Shown here one piece after another: positions 44,916-57,388 of a stretch of DNA of 64,000 nt. Where the stretch lies: NCBI GenBank assembly GCA_038030265.1, contig CM075939.1:26207253-26271252 (forward strand), in the 5' to 3' direction. Within the stretch, counting starts at the first letter, position 1. Every line of letters begins with the position of its first letter. The stretch comes from Corythucha ciliata (taxonomy: Eukaryota > Arthropoda > Insecta > Hemiptera > Tingidae). Under the pieces are notes generated by a model, which made no database searches, was not told the origin of the DNA, and saw only the letters and a list, made by a program, of their open reading frames with translations. Position numbers and translations under genes: made by a program.

Positions 44916-47337
44916 GGCTATAAATCTCAACCTGTTGTCATGATAATACCCGGGTGGATTACCTTATGTCTGTCCGAGTGCTACGAGGAGGATGTGACGT
45001 TTCGGTCTTCTTTGATGATGCTTCGAATGAAAGAAAGGGAAAGGGAACCCTTTTTGAAGCATTGAGAAAAAAAACGCACTATACCGCTTTGCCGTTTGGG
45101 GCGAATCTTCGCCCCGAACACACGGTAACGTCAGTAATTGTAAATTTCTCCGGGACATGCTCGGCGGTAAGATTTTTTTTAATGATTCAATTGCAATCTA
45201 GCCCCCTGCTGTTGGCATGCTCGCATTGTCGGAAAATTACGACCGAGGAAAAAAACAAAATTGACATTGAAGTAAGAGTTTTTTTTTCTTCTTCTTCTCC
45301 TCCAGATTTGTTTTCCTGCAAAAAACACTTCTGCTGTCGTCGACAATATTGGAACACTTCTTGTCCGCATTCGCTTCGTGAGACGTCTGCCGGTTGAGTG
45401 AAATTTTATAGAGCGCGAACAGGAAGGGAGTCCTAAAGTCAAATGAGAATAAAAAAAAACAAAAAAACAGGTTTTTATACATAATAAAGACTACAGAGTG
45501 AGGAACAAAAGGACGGACAAAACGAGAGAAAATGGTCCTTTCCTTGGTACAATAAAAGGACGCCAGTGCGGGTAAAACGTTAGCCGTTTTCATATTATTC
45601 TTTTTGCGCGTATTACGAACAGGAGAAGAATGTTCTTTGAAGGATAAGCTGTAGCATTGGTGGGACAAAGTCTTTTAAAACTATCTTGGTGGCTCGTAAA
45701 CGACACAGAAAATTCCTGCATGCGTCGTAATCGTGCGCCCTTGGCAGCTCTGAAATTAAGGAGTGTAGGTACGTTAGAACATAAGCACTCGTGTTAATTG
45801 AAATAGGTCATTGCGGATGCCGCAAGTGTTATTTTTAAAACCCTATTGGAGTATTGGAGCCGCAATGGATTACAATGTGTGTGAGGCAGGTGGGAGGGTC
45901 CGACATAATTGCGGCGGTCTTGAATCTCAAGCTAACTACTCTATCCACATTCAATCTTGCTCCGGATCGCATGGTTGTTACTTCATATCGGATTTTGTAG
46001 GTCACCTGCTCTCATTGATTTTATTGAACAAAATAATGAATTCAAGGGGCATTGAGTTACGGAATAACCCCCCACCCCCACCCATTCACCACAAATGAAT
46101 TGTGAGAGGCAAAGCTGTGGAAATGAGAAGTAAAAAAAATCTCATCAAAAAAATCCTTTTTGCCGAAGGGAGTTTACTTTAAGTAGCATGCGTTTTTTCA
46201 AAGATAATTTGCCGCAGCCGTAAAATGTTGTTTAGTACCTGATGCGGAATGTGAAGTAACTTAAAAGGTGAAGTCATGGGTGGCAGGAAGAATGATCGGA
46301 GGGATGTTGTGTGCGGGTGTGAAGAAAGAGAGACAAAAAACAAAAAAGAAGTTGAGGACTCGAGACTCGAGAGCCCCCAGACTGCTTGCCGCCTCAGTTT
46401 CTTCGACGAGGCCCCGAAGAAATTATTTACTGCCCACAGAGCCCGCCGCCGTCCAGTCAAAAAGAAACGTTTGTGTGGTGATGAAGAAGCGTCGAAGCAG
46501 GGAATATTACGGACGAACAGGGAAACTCCTGCATTTTTATTCCTCCCCCATCCTGCCCACATCCACTCGTTTCAATGTTGTCTGCCCAGAAACATAATAT
46601 AACGGCGGGGGAATTTCCTCCTGTCTCGCTCGCCCCTTTTTATCACCGCCGAGGTATTGGCGGCTCAACGGGCAAGCGTGATTTTATGAGGTATTATTAT
46701 ACGAACGGGCTTATCGTTTATCCGTTTATAGCACAATCAATAATTTTTCATGGCATAATTAATTTCTTTTTCTATTTTATTTTTATGGAGATGGAAAAGT
46801 TGCTATACTAGTTCGCATCAACGATTTAAGTGCGAATAGCAACACGCTTTGAAGTCACAGGACCAATTGATTCACATTTTTCTTGCTCTTCCATAACGTC
46901 GGAAGTGAAATGTATCACGAGCTATGCTGTGCCATTTTGGAAAAAATCATATCTCCTGACCAGTGCAAGATATAACGTCCGGGAAGGTCACGTTTAATTC
47001 CATTTTTCATGTAGTTTCACCCTAATTTTTTTGCAACACTACCAAAAATTCTCCCTGTATTATCTACAAGATGTCAACGGGGCATTGTGAGCATGGACGA
47101 CACACGATGTTGTCAGGAGGCCCCGTTGTCACGATGGCAGGCCGAGTGGAGTGTACCTCTCCTGAGGTTTGACTACTTATTTGACTACTACTAATTCGAC
47201 TCGTTCAAAACCCCAATGCCGTGATTTTGACTCTTATCACACAATCAAATCGAATGCAGGGTGGTCGGTTTTGACTTGTAAAAAAGGTGAAACTAGACTT
47301 CGTCCGAAAATCAAATCTCTCCGAGATATATGATTTT
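44916..47337. other. No gene recognised
   Basis: Overlapping frames on both strands (up to 147 codons at 44954-45397) show no recognisable motif and are rich in repeat-derived residues. No inverted repeats were seen in this part. Confidence 0.35.
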
Positions 47338-47730
47338 TAAGGCTCAAGTCACTTTTCTCGACAAAATGCGAGTTGCTCGCTTCCGAGTGAACGTCTTGTA
47401 ACTTATGACAACGGATTCGGAAAGAGCACACATCACAAGATCAATTTTGGAGAGGACACATTGAACAAATTTTTCTGACCTAGGGAAGCCGATAAGTATA
47501 AAGAAAATTTAGCGTGAAATAGTGAGAGTTGAAGTTTTTGAAAAATCGAAAATTCCGGATTTCCCCCAGTTTGAATGAGTGTCAAGGCTACGGAGAGAGA
47601 TAAAATTGATCTAAAATAGCTCATCCCGACAGAAAAATGTGTACTCTTTCCGAATCCGTCGTCAAATAAGTTTGCAAAACGGTCATTCGGAAGCGAGCAA
47701 ATCGCATTTTGTCGAGAAAAGTGACTTAAG
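47338..47730. repeat. Inverted repeat, ~93-bp arms
   Basis: The left arm 47338-47430 (with GTCACTTTTCTCGACAAAAT and TTCGGAAAGAG) is complementary to 47638-47730 (CTCTTTCCGAA to ATTTTGTCGAGAAAAGTGAC), separated by about 207 bp. It directly abuts the dispersed repeat copy to its right. Confidence 0.65.
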
Positions 47731-47734
47731 CACG

Positions 47735-48128
47735 GTAGTTGCAACCCGATTGGTGCGTCTGGTGATTTTAAAATACATTTCAAAGTTCTTCATGAGGGGA
47801 TGGATGGTGCGAGGGAAAATGACGTCAATGTGCAGTTGTGAAGCATTTGAGGGAACTCTAAAATGTTTTGTTTACAAAAAAAAGAAAAATTGGCCCCCAG
47901 AAAACGTGTCTTCCCCCCCTCTTCCCAACACCATCCATTTCCTGCCCTTCTAACACCATCCATCATTAATTGCCCTTTGACGTGATCAAACCCCCACTCA
48001 AAATGTTTGAAAATTCGCTTTTAAAAAACCCTTGATTGCTTTCAATGTTTAATGTGAGCAATTGTATTGTTGAAGAGCCCTCTTCAAGAAACACCATCAG
48101 TGCTTGAAAAATGTGCAAGTTCCCCATT
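47735..48128 (+). repeat. Dispersed repeat, copy 4
   Basis: Closely matches 6470-6840: GTAGTTGCAACCCGATTGGT, GGGGATGGATGGTGCGAGGG, TTGAGGGAACTCTAAAA, CTTGATTGCTTTCAATGTTT and GAGCCCTCTTCAAGAAACAC occur in the same order. A short internal duplication of CACCATCCAT is specific to this copy. Confidence 0.7.
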
Positions 48129-48419
48129 TTGAAATTTGGCTGAGAAATCGAGAATGTTGAGAAACCGCAGGCAGGGCAAATTATGGGGCCAATTCAGCGT
48201 ATTATTTCGCGCAATTCTCCAAAATTTAACCATCTACGCGCAGAAAACTCAGAAATATGCAGTGACGTACAGACGTAGCGTATGTAAGGAGGCGGCAGGG
48301 CGGGCCACGCCGGATATCATTTTTACTCAGGGACTCAATTCTGCGTGACCCGCACCCATCCGCAAATACCCAGAGAGCCGAGAGTACCTACACTGGAAGA
48401 ATTTAACAGACCAACTGTG

Positions 48420-48800
48420 GTACCAACCCCACAAAATAAGTCTTTTGAAGAGCCAAAGCAAGAAAAATGTTTGTTTTTGCAGAGTCAAACCCTTAGACTG
48501 GTATTTTGAGTGAGCAAAATCTGCAATATTAATTTTCTGAAAGAATGAAACCCGCGAAAACTGGTTTTTGAAGAGACGAAGCCTGGAAATTGATTTTTGG
48601 AAAGACCAAATCTACCAAATTTGATTTCTGAAAGAGCCAGGCCAACAAAATTCAATTTTTTAAAGATCGAAACCCGATCGAACCCGAAGATCGATTTTTG
48701 ATGGCCCAAACCCGCAATATTGAGTTGTGAGCTAAACACGACCATCAACCCTGTGAAATTGTTTTTTCAGTGACCTATCCCCACGTAATTGTTATTTTCG
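48420..48800 (+). repeat. Degenerate ~30-bp array, family C
   Basis: Units like CCGCGAAAACTGGTTTTTGA followed by AGAGACGAAGC repeat about 11 times in one orientation with strong divergence. Confidence 0.6.
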
Positions 48801-48898
48801 AAAACTTTTTACCCCTGGAGCCAATTGACCCCCGCATGTAGAGAATGATAAAAATTTATTTTATTCACTGCCAAACCTCGCAAATGGAGTTTCAGGAC

Positions 48899-49031
48899 TA
48901 AGGGTGGGTTTATCAATCACTGGATATCTCAAGGAATAAGAATCCGTCGAATAGCTTAACATTATTGTTTGCAAAAAAGACCATAGCAACCAGACTTATC
49001 TCGGCTTTATCCTAAGAATAAGTGTGCATTA
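48899..49031. mobile_element. Short MITE with TTAGGGTG ends
   Basis: CTAAGGGTGGGTTTATCAAT on the left pairs with the inverse of ATTACTAAACGCACCCTAA on the right. The element is about 133 bp, non-coding, and CTAA/TAA flanks suggest a 3-bp TAA duplication. Confidence 0.55.
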
Positions 49032-49039
49032 CTAAACGC

Positions 49040-52000
49040 ACCCTAAAACCACGACATTATTATTATTATTTTTTTTTAGAAATGCAAGCTCGCGAATTTT
49101 GTTTTTAAGAGCTAAACCGTCTCAAGATGGTTTTTCAACAACTATAAACCATTACAGCAAATTTAGCCCTCATGGATGACCTCAGGTTGACCGCAAAAAT
49201 ACTGAGTTTGCCCCTCCCACCACCCCCCAGATACACACGCCCGCACAGGATTTGTCAATCTTAACCGAATAGCCCAACACTTGCGTTTTCAGTTAGTTTA
49301 AATCAACGTTATATATAAACCTGGATTGCTTACAGCTGACTGGAGGGGCAGGTCGTCCTCTGATAAACAATCACCCTGTCCCTCTCCTTGTGTAGTTATG
49401 GCAACACGGTTCTTATTTTGAAACTCCACCCCTCTCATCCACTTGGGAACTTAAAGATCACCATTTTTTATCAGAAGTGATGAGCAATCCAGTTCTTTTC
49501 TATATCGTTGGTTTGAATAGCCCGAATATCGGTTCGGCGCTTTTTGTAAATTTTAACCGCGAAGTGGCCTCCCATCAGGCATAGAAATTCACTGATCGCC
49601 TCGGAAATGCCGTTTGCGTGAATTTTATCACGCATTCCGCCTAATTAGAATTTACGACAGGAAACTATGCACGGAAAAAAATCCTTTAACATCCGGAAAC
49701 AAAATATAGCGCAAATTTGTTCGTGCAATAATATTGAGCGTGTAGGTATGTGAATTTAGGTTGAATTCAGGCGACTTCGTGATAACACTAAATTTTGCCC
49801 CCTTTGCAAGGGCCCTGACGCCCGAAACACTTTGAAGCGAAAAGCATAGTAAGGAGATTTTTAGCTCGGGAGAATTTGGAGTTTTTCGTGAAATGTTAGA
49901 ATGTGGCAAGGCTTGAAACAATAATTAATAATTACGGCTTGGCCGATATTTATCGAATTTTCTCTTCTTTTGCTCGCATTCATCACTTTTCTGTTTGTTC
50001 CCGAGGGAATCCTTTTTTTCTTAAGAAAACCAACTTTAAAATTAAGTACTGCCCTTCTTACCGTAATTCCATAGAAATTGGCCGTGCCTTCCAATTCAAA
50101 TCCCCCGCCCCGCCCCACCACACCCACCAGAAATTAATTTCCTCAGTATTTTACCCTCGTAACCTATACCTCCCTCGCATCTATAATTTTTCCACTCTCA
50201 TATAATATGTGAAGCCTAGGGAATGAGCCTAAGAGAGAGAGAAAGAGTGAGACGGAGAAAGAACGAGTGAGTGAGAGAGCTCGGAAAAAAGAAATACCGC
50301 GTTCCCACATTCATCTCGTATGGTTTCTTATGGAAGAAGTGGTTCCATGCAGAGATGAGAGCGAGCCGAGGGGGTATATTAATCCTAATAAACGTCAACC
50401 GTACTCCGCGCCCTCCCCGAGCTCAGTTTTTAGTTAGTTTACTTTCTTTTCCTTTTTTTTTTTTTTCACTGTGGGTGTGTGTTAATCTTAAAGCTTGCAG
50501 TTTCTGAAGAATGAAATATTAAATTCAATTTCGAGCCCATAAATTGTCTAAAGCGTCAGGAGAAAATCCGAAAATCAAACCTCCCCGGGAGTAAACTAAG
50601 ACTTTTTCCACAATGGAATTCCGCTGAAAAGCCCCGTAATATCCTGACTTTGTAGTGCACTGTCAGGAGAGGATCCACCCCACACAATTCGACAATATTC
50701 TCAAGAGATGCTTCCTTCTTTTTTGAAATACCACCTGGGGAAACTGTTTACTAGGTGATAAAAGGTCAGGTATTTTCAAGAAAAAATATTGGCCACATCC
50801 GGTGCATCCTCCTTCATTGTCTCGAGCAGTATTTCGATTGAAACCCCCATTCCCTGAAGCTAAACAAATAAAGACGAATTTATGGACCTCACAACCTCAC
50901 AACTCGTGTAATCCTTCTTAAACTTCCTATTATAAGGGATTGGGGGGGGGGGGAGTTTCAGCACAATGCTCGGGTTCTATATAGGTTTACGGAGTTACCA
51001 CTGTCAAAACCGGCTTTTTATTGTAACGCAACGCGTAAAAAGCATTCACTTAAAATAGTATGCCTTCTATCTCACGGAGGAAAATGTCGGGCTGAGATCA
51101 AAGGCTTTGAGAGTCTTGAAGCGATCTTACGCCTCTACGCCCATCTCTGAATAATTACGCTCGGGAAACCTTGCCGATAGGTAGGATGGTGAGGGGGCAC
51201 TCTCAACTATGGTATACGTGTGTGGGTGATAGCTTCAATAATTTTTTTTAATATCTATATTACTGTATATTTAGGGTTTTTTCCTGACCTCATTTGAGCA
51301 TTTTTTAGTTATATATATACTTAAAGATTTTCAATACTTTCGAGTGGTGGAATTTCAACATGACAGGTACGTTTCAAAGAGGACACCTTTTTGACAGGTT
51401 CGGTGTCTAAAACTGTTGTTTCCTTATAATAACATTATTGTTTACCTACTTGAGTTGAAAAGCCTATATGTACTTTTGAAATCTCGTCCCTATATCTCTA
51501 TACTCCATACCTGCAGAAGCTATGTTTATGTGTTTAAGGAATTCGAGTGTGATGGGCTTTTCTCCTCCTAAAGATTTCGTAAACTGGAGTTAAGTGTGCG
51601 CCATTCTCCGATATTTGTTACTGTTTTTTTGAACAAACAAAAACATTACTCGGCCCTATTAAAAACACAGAAAGTAATGAACTCGGTCATTTCCAAGGAC
51701 ATTAAAAAGGTTCCACCGGGTTCGTTTTAAAAATAAAATCAAAAAGGGTCGACAATGGTTAAACGCGCTGTTAATTAATCGTCCCGACCTTACGGCTCGT
51801 AAAATTGTTAAATATCTTTTCACTTCCTTCTTCGGCACCTTTTCTGATAGCCAGTAAATGGAAGACGCTAAAATCACTGGAGAGGGAAAAATGAATTGAA
51901 AAAGGGAGTGAAGGGGTTCGAGGCTTCGAGGAGCTGACTCAACGTGAGAAAACTCCAACGAAAAGTAATTAAACCGGATATCGGTCTTCCGCATTTCTCG

Positions 52001-52080
52001 AGTAATTTATAAAGTGTGGGGTGTAATTTACATGCGAAATAAAAAAAAATCGCCTTTCTATTCTTTTGAAATTAAAAATA
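49040..52080. other. No gene recognised
   Basis: A 3-kb AT-rich stretch with a GA-rich tract (50230-50280), a G run (50942-50954) and short unrelated frames (up to 111 codons). I see no transposon ends or conserved motifs. Confidence 0.4.
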
Positions 52081-52359
52081 AGCTCGTAAAATGAATAATT
52101 TCACGGTTAAATCTCTTTGACAATCTCTCTCAGTCCTGCCACACAAATCCCACCTTATTGGCTTCGTTTTATGAACTTGTATACTATTCAAGTTCGTCGT
52201 GTGAAACACAATACCGATATCTGCGGGAATATAAAACAAGCGTAATAAACTACAAAACGTTACATGCAGCGGAACGACGCGCCGAAAAATCACGGGTTTT
52301 GTTGAACCCAAGAAATTGAAGAAAATTCTATGGCGATCGCAATCCAGTGCGTTACTCAA

Positions 52360-55300
52360 TCAAAAGCTGTGCCTCCACTTGTACACCTTTTTGTCAGAGG
52401 CATGCCTCACGGCGCGACGAACGTTCAACGTGTTGAGCAGCAAGACAGATCCAGATACGCTTTTTCGATCCGCTTTGTCTCCTGCCCAGTCCGCGTCGCT
52501 GTAGCCTTCCACTCCTTGAGATAGGTTCTTCGTGTAGTTCAGGCCAACGTCTGGTGTTTCTTTCAGATACTTTAAGATTTTTTTTCCGGCTTTCCACGCT
52601 TGCTGAGTTGGATGTTCCAGAAATCTGCTGAGACAGGTGACGCCGTAGGTGATATCTGGTCTTGTTCCCATCGCAAGGTACAAGAGTCCTCCGATCAGCT
52701 CTCTGAAAGGAACGTTTATTTCTTTTGTCGTATCCGTGATATGGAAACCTTTTTCCGTGGGAGTAGATGATCCCTTGCAGTATTGCATGTTGTATTGACC
52801 GATTAATTTTTTGATCAATCCTCTTTGAGTAATTTTCATTTTATCGGCGGTTCTTTCGAATTCCATCCCTAGAAATTTTGAGATTTCTCCCATATTGATG
52901 GCCTTCAAGGTTTGTTGTAATGCCTGTACGATCTTTTCTGATTCTCCTATGACCAGAATGTCGTCGACGTATATTATTAGGCTGACTGAGTGAGGGGGCG
53001 CTTTATAAAGGCAAACGTCGTGTTTAGATCTTACGAGATTGTTCCTCTCGGCAAACTCGTTGAATGTTTCATTCCAGCATTTGGGAGATTCTCGCAGACC
53101 ATACAATGCCTTTTTAATTTAAGTACTTTCCCTTTCTCGACTTGCAATCCTTCTGGTGACTCGATGTAGACTTCATTTTCGAGCTTTCCATTCAAAAAAG
53201 CTGATGGAATGTCCAATTGAGTTATAGACAGACCTTTGTCCACAGCTGATGCCACGAAGGTTCGGATTGTGCTAATTTGGGCAACTGGAGCATAATTATT
53301 TCTCTCCTTCTGCAGTTGAAAAACTTTTGCAACTATAGGCGCGACTTTTTTACTCCGTTTTCTTTCGTCCTGAACACCCATTTCATTTGAATCGTAGACT
53401 TTCCATTTGGTAGATCAACTTGTTCCCAGGTAGATGTAGATTCGAGTGCGTTAAGCTCCTTCTTAATTGATTATCTCCATTCCTTGTCTTTTACGTCTTG
53501 ATCGAACGTCTCAGGATCATGATAGTCTTTGGAAATAAAAGAAACGCTGTCATTCATAAGTTTGTCTAGAGAAGTATTTTGACACAAATATGTCAAGTCG
53601 TAGTCTTTGAATTTTTCCGGTGTTCTTATCATTCTACCGGACCTCGATCGTCGATTCCCTTCGGTTCGGCTGGCTGTTGCTCTTCATCTTCTTCACTCGA
53701 TCTGTCTTCTTCAGTTTCTTCGTCTGACTCCTCCTGAGGTGGCCATTTGTCGATATCATCGGATTCATGGTCGAGCGGTTCATATGAGTCATTTTCCTGA
53801 TCCTCTTCTTGAATTTCGATGAATTTCTTGGTGGCTTCTGAATTTCTTGGTATGGCTCGTTCGTTAATTAGCATCATCGATCTTGCTTTGTCCAGAAGTG
53901 TTCGGTTCATCCGCTCCGATTTTCCGTTCAGTTGAGGTGTATATGGCGGGGTGTATTCTATTTCAATTCCTTTCTTTTTGCACCAGTTTTTGAATTCATT
54001 TGATGAGTATTCTCCTCCGTTGTCACACCTTAGCATGTGAACCTTATACCCCTCTCCTGAACATTTTCTCTCGACGAGTTCGACGTAGTTTTTTATATTT
54101 TCCGCGACTTCAGATTTTTCTTTTAGTTTGTAAAACATCACAAAATTGTTGTACTCGTCGATCATTGTTTGGAAGTATCGTTTTCCGTCGAACGTCGTAT
54201 AGGTGTAATTGGTCCAGAGACGTCACTCGCGATAACTTCCACTGGTCTTTTCGACTTCGGACAGGTGCCGAAACGAGTTCTCGTCCTTTTTCCCCGAACG
54301 CATTGCTCACATGTACCTTGATTTTCGTCGACTGGAGCACTTGATTCCTTTTGGATTTGTGTCATTGCATCTTTACTTGGGTGACCCATTTTCTGATGAA
54401 ACGACACACAGACGACTGGATTTTCTTGCATTTCCAACTTCATCACGAAAAGCTTCCCTACTTTTTGTCCAGCCAGTATCTTTTGGTCCCGTGTTTTGAC
54501 GATTACCTTCCCATTAGTAAAGACAACACAAAATCCCGCTTCTTCGATTTTTGGGACTGATAGGAGATTAAATTTCAAGTTTTTTACAATTAAAATATTT
54601 TTCAGGGTGCACTGTTTTAATTTTAGCTCTCCTCTTTCATGCGCAACGAGCTTACTAGAACCGTCGGCTATCTTGATAGAAATCGGATTATCTCATTTTT
54701 GAATACTCGATTATAAATGTTTGTTCTCGAACTCAATCATGTGCTCGGATGCACCAGAGTCACATATAAAGGAAATTGTTTTAGAGTTCACAGAAACTAG
54801 TGAGGATGACGCTACGAAAGACTGTGTAGTAGCTACAAAAGAAATTTCAGAACAAGTAGCCATTACCTTTGAGTCGTTGGAGTGTCCACCTCCTCCTCGT
54901 CGTCCGCGACCCCTTCCACAAGGCGATTCTTGAATTTTCCTTGAGTTATTTAGATGCCAACAATTTTCTTTTTTGTGTCCCACTTTGTGGCAGTGATGAC
55001 ACTTAAACGGGAAGGATGCCTTGAAAGCTGCTCCTTGGTAATCGGACGATTCATCTTGATTTCCCTTCAGCTCTTCGTCTAGAAGTCTAGTTTTTACCAA
55101 TTCGATTGACAATTTATCTTGAATCGTTTCTAACGCTGTAACCACGTAGTCGAATTTTTTAGGAAGAGTTAATAGCGGATGACATATCACGTCTTGATCA
55201 TCCACCGTCGCTCCGGCTTCCCTTAAACGGCTTATTAACTCGTCGAATTTTATGAAATGTTCCTCGAGAGTTCCTTCGACGAACTTCATTGAGAGTAATT

Positions 55301-55562
55301 TTTTTTGTAGTAACAGCTGACTGATTACTCCTTTTCGTTGAAATACTCTACTCAGAGTGTCGATCATTTCCTTAGCAGTCTTGGCCGATTTTATGAATTC
55401 CAGGTGGCTATCTGCAATAAGTGGACGATGATACTTTCAGCTTTTGCGTCTTCTCGCACAAATGATGCATTCTCGGCTTCTTTTTCGTCAGTAACCGTGT
55501 AGTTTAATTGTTTTTCTTCGAGTACGGCGTTGAAAGGGTTAATACAATATTTCACTTCCATG
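52360..55562 (-). mobile_element. Broken Copia-type LTR retrotransposon
   Basis: In minus order: a Gag part with a C-x2-C-x4-H-x4-C knuckle (CHHCHKVGHKKENC) and an aspartic protease start FICDSGASEHM (55367-54711); the integrase zinc-binding part with MGHPSKDAM and CEQCVRGK (54578-54162); the integrase core with RCDNGGEYSS (54165-53629); and reverse transcriptase with YVDDILVIG leading into RNase H (53381-53031 and 53106-52360). The order PR-IN-RT-RH is diagnostic of Copia. At least four frame breaks separate the parts, and RNase H stops soon after YSDADWAGDKADRKSVSG, so the 3' end is lost. I found no second LTR copy. Confidence 0.85.
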
Positions 55563-55795
55563 ACTTCTTTTCATTTTCAATGACACCACGCGTACTTTTA
55601 TACTGACAATTCACAACACGAACTACTGAGAACTAATAATTAAGTCTCATAATCTATTGTTTTATTTTGGGAAATTCCGGAAAAAGAAAAGTCAAAAGTA
55701 CGAACACACTTTTTTTATATTTTTCCTTTTTATCAACCACTACTACAAAACATCTATTCTTATTTAACAAGTTATAATAATCTTCTCAACAGCTA
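55563..55795 (-). promoter_or_regulatory. Possible 5' LTR or leader of the Copia element
   Basis: On the minus strand the segment starts TGTTGAGAAG (55791), a typical Copia LTR opening, and has a TATAAAAG box at about 55603-55594, some 35 bases before the Gag-like ATG at 55562. No matching 3' LTR is in the window, so this is tentative. Confidence 0.3.
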
Positions 55796-55995
55796 TGACA
55801 TCATGGCATGACTGATAAAGTGGAAAGGAGTGAAATTGCGTGCATCTGGGGCATACGCTTGGAAGCATCATGCCCTGTTGAAAGTTGAAGCGATTGTTGA
55901 AAAGGCTCGTTGAACTGAAAGAGGAAAACGTAGGAAAGTGAAGACGTATAGCTAAACGGATTCATAGTAGGTATTTGATTATTTATTGACAGTCA

Positions 55996-56075
55996 AGAAT
56001 AACAATATCTATAATATATCTATAATAACATCTATAATCTATAACATCTATAATATCTATAACAACAACTCAGAC
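55996..56075. repeat. ATCTATAAT microsatellite
   Basis: Imperfect tandem units of CATCTATAATAT/CTATAAC about 10-14 bp long. It immediately precedes the truncated Jockey-like element. Confidence 0.7.
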
Positions 56076-56837
56076 AACATCTACCTGACACCTACTTCAG
56101 GATCATCAAATCTTATCTATCCAGAAGAACCTACAGTGTCACTTACGGAGGCGCGAAATCCAGATCGCACGCAATTAACGCTGGGGTACCGCAGGGTAGC
56201 GTCCTTGGCCCCATTCTCTACCTCATCTATATGTCAGCGACTTCCCTAACAATCCAGATATCCTTACAGCTATGTTCGCTGATGATGTTGCCGTGCTAGC
56301 TAAAAGTAACTCGTGTGAACGATCGAGCCAGATGTTGCAGCTATACATGCCGATACAATTGAAACATGGTCTAAGCACTGGAGAGTCAAAATAAATGCTT
56401 CGAAATCCACCGTTGTCAAATTCAAAAACCGCTTAAAAGTCACGCAGCATGCGATCTCTATGAACGGGACTATCGTTCCTGAATCAAACCACGTACGGTA
56501 CTTGGGGTTGACACTGGATAAGAAACTCACGTGGCAAGACCACTTAAATTTGACCATCAAGAAATCCCGTGCAAGAATGTACATACTGAAGCCGCTTCTT
56601 TGAAGTACAGCACTAGGTCTTCAGACAAAACGCCTAATATACACATCACTCATAAGACCTATTTGGATGTATGGATGTGAAATATGGGGAACAGCATCGA
56701 ACAGCCAAATTAAAAAAGTGCAAACACTACAAAACCGAATCTTTAGAATTATTACTAAAGCACCATGGTACATACGAAATTCAACACTGCACTCGGATTT
56801 GGATATCCCATTGGTCAACGAAATTCTTAAGAACATA
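56070..56837 (+). mobile_element. Jockey-like LINE fragment, 5' truncated
   Basis: Reverse transcriptase motifs follow in order but in several frames: RIIKSYLSRRTYSVTYGG, INAGVPQGSVLGPILYLIY, TAMFADDVAVL, KINASKSTVVKF, VRYLGLTLDKKLTWQDHL and IRPIWMYGCEIWG. This order is that of Jockey-clade pol. Frameshifts near 56235 and 56330 and elsewhere show that it is dead. The fragment is cut at 56837 by the poly(T) that ends the minus-strand LINE, and it resumes at about 62490. Confidence 0.8.
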
Positions 56838-56875
<38 letters not shown>

Positions 56876-57136
56876 TTAAACGGGGAGGGAAGCCCAGAAG
56901 AAACTATCTCCTACCAAACTCGACCTATAAAATCTATTGTGGTGTCCCCTCAGGTTGCCCTGCCAAGAAAGACGCTAGTTTTCAAGCGTCCTCCACCACC
57001 ACTCCTTAACGAAGTTGAGGATATTTCCCGTAGCCATCCTGGATATGTCCTCCGGTTGAAGCACATCATTTCCAAGCGTAACCGCCCCAGAGCCTGGCAC
57101 TCACACAGTACGTGCTCTGCTGTTTCCACGGCCAGG

Positions 57137-57388
57137 GGGGTGATTCTGTAACTTGCAAAATTTACGTGTCGTAAATTGGAAGAAGGGCGAGGAGAGGTAC
57201 CTCGTTACCATGGTTTTTACGATACCTAGTGAATTAAACTGTGGAATTTTCACGGTAGATTGTGTGGTCTCGAAGAAAAAATAATAAATTCTTGACAAAT
57301 GCGTGGAAAAACCAAGGCAACGGGGTACATCCTCTCCCCCTCCTTCCCTGTTACGACACGTAAATTTTGCGAGTTACAGAATCACCCC
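57137..57388. mobile_element. 252-bp MITE inside the LINE, 5-bp duplication
   Basis: The element starts GGGGTGATTCTGTAACTTGC and ends with its inverse. Inverted arms are about 85 bp, the outer 37 almost perfect. CCAGG flanks both sides (57132-57136 and 57389-57393). Removing the insert and one CCAGG re-joins the LINE frame exactly in its C-terminal zinc-finger region. The family is not clear; 5-bp duplications are uncommon among MITE superfamilies. Confidence 0.8.

Noticed and set aside
44954..45397. 147-codon plus-strand frame
   Set aside because: No motif, overlaps equally long minus-strand frames, and includes simple-sequence residues; probably chance.
52080..52360. 3' LTR of the Copia element
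   Set aside because: No sequence here matches the putative 5' LTR region at 55563-55795; the 3' part appears lost.
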